A stretch of DNA of 31,798 bases from DASUFE01 sp036274675 (GTDB lineage Bacteria > Pseudomonadota > Gammaproteobacteria > HTCC5015): positions 1 to 31,798 of the forward strand of contig DASUFE010000006.1 in assembly GCA_036274675.1 (NCBI GenBank), given 5' to 3'. Below the pieces are notes generated by a model that did not search any database, had not been told where the DNA came from, and saw only the letters and a program-made list of their open reading frames with translations. This document shows, piece after piece, positions 31,704 to 31,798 of the stretch. The position numbers were made by a program, and so were the translations under genes. How positions within the stretch are numbered: position 1 is the first letter of the stretch; every line of letters starts with the position of its first letter.

Positions 31704-31798
31704 CGGCGCATATCCGGTCTTCTTCTTCCAGCCGTCGTTGGTGCTCAACAGGCTCTCATGGGGAGCGCCATGCAACAGGTCAGTACGCCCGTCATAGT
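31683..31798 (-). CDS. Possible 3' end of a gene entering from the right edge (partial)
   Basis: A minus-strand frame is open from the right edge (from base 31796) and reads YDGRTDLLHGAPHESLL..., then STNDGWKKKTGYAPPDP, ending at a TGA inside the 8-bp tandem repeat. It could be the end of a larger gene whose tail was replaced by the repeat. Only 37 residues are visible and no family is recognised, so this is tentative. Confidence 0.3.
   Translation of the reverse strand, partial: YDGRTDLLHGAPHESLLSTNDGWKKKTGYAPPDPLIP

Overview
The window is about 31.8 kb of high-GC, densely coding DNA, apparently proteobacterial and most likely gammaproteobacterial. The basis is a full-length YbiT-type ABC-F protein very close to the enterobacterial form, many Sec and lipoprotein signals, Shine-Dalgarno starts, REP-like intergenic palindromes and outer-membrane beta-barrels. 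The genus cannot be named from the sequence. Most genes encode exported, lipid-anchored or membrane proteins, so this reads as an envelope-biased accessory stretch. There are no rRNA, tRNA or CRISPR features.

Left part (1-8.6 kb): a periplasmic TPR protein on the minus strand; a 1059-residue secreted astacin-like metalloprotease with six tandem beta-sandwich repeats and a GEVED domain; a fatty-acid desaturase plus ArsR-type repressor operon behind a perfect 24-bp AT-rich palindrome; a periplasmic class-C-like serine hydrolase; a secreted protein of unknown function; and a small lipoprotein with an AgmX/PglI-like C-terminal domain.

Middle part (8.6-19 kb): ybiT, a divergent peroxiredoxin-like protein, then a run of small exported or lipid-anchored proteins of unknown function. 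One of these shares a roughly 90-residue domain with the secreted protein at 7.2-7.9 kb. Then come a lipid-anchored family 8 glycoside hydrolase without other cellulose genes, and a membrane-embedded AraC-type regulator with seven predicted helices.

Right-centre (19-29 kb): three fused membrane/spermidine-synthase-fold proteins. Two are large tandem paralogs in an operon in which the usual catalytic Asp motif is replaced by AEPPPP. The third is shorter, divergent, and keeps an Asp. Next are two paralogous outer-membrane barrel proteins, each with its own terminator and a conserved 36-bp promoter block.

Right end (29-31.8 kb): a lipoprotein gene followed by a mobile-element graveyard. It holds an IS3-family remnant with its terminal repeat, two complementary fragments of a REP-associated tyrosine transposase (RAYT), two copies of a REP-like hairpin (a third lies at 29.07 kb), an AT-rich membrane-protein gene bounded by 25-bp inverted repeats, an RHS-core fragment, and an 8-bp tandem repeat.
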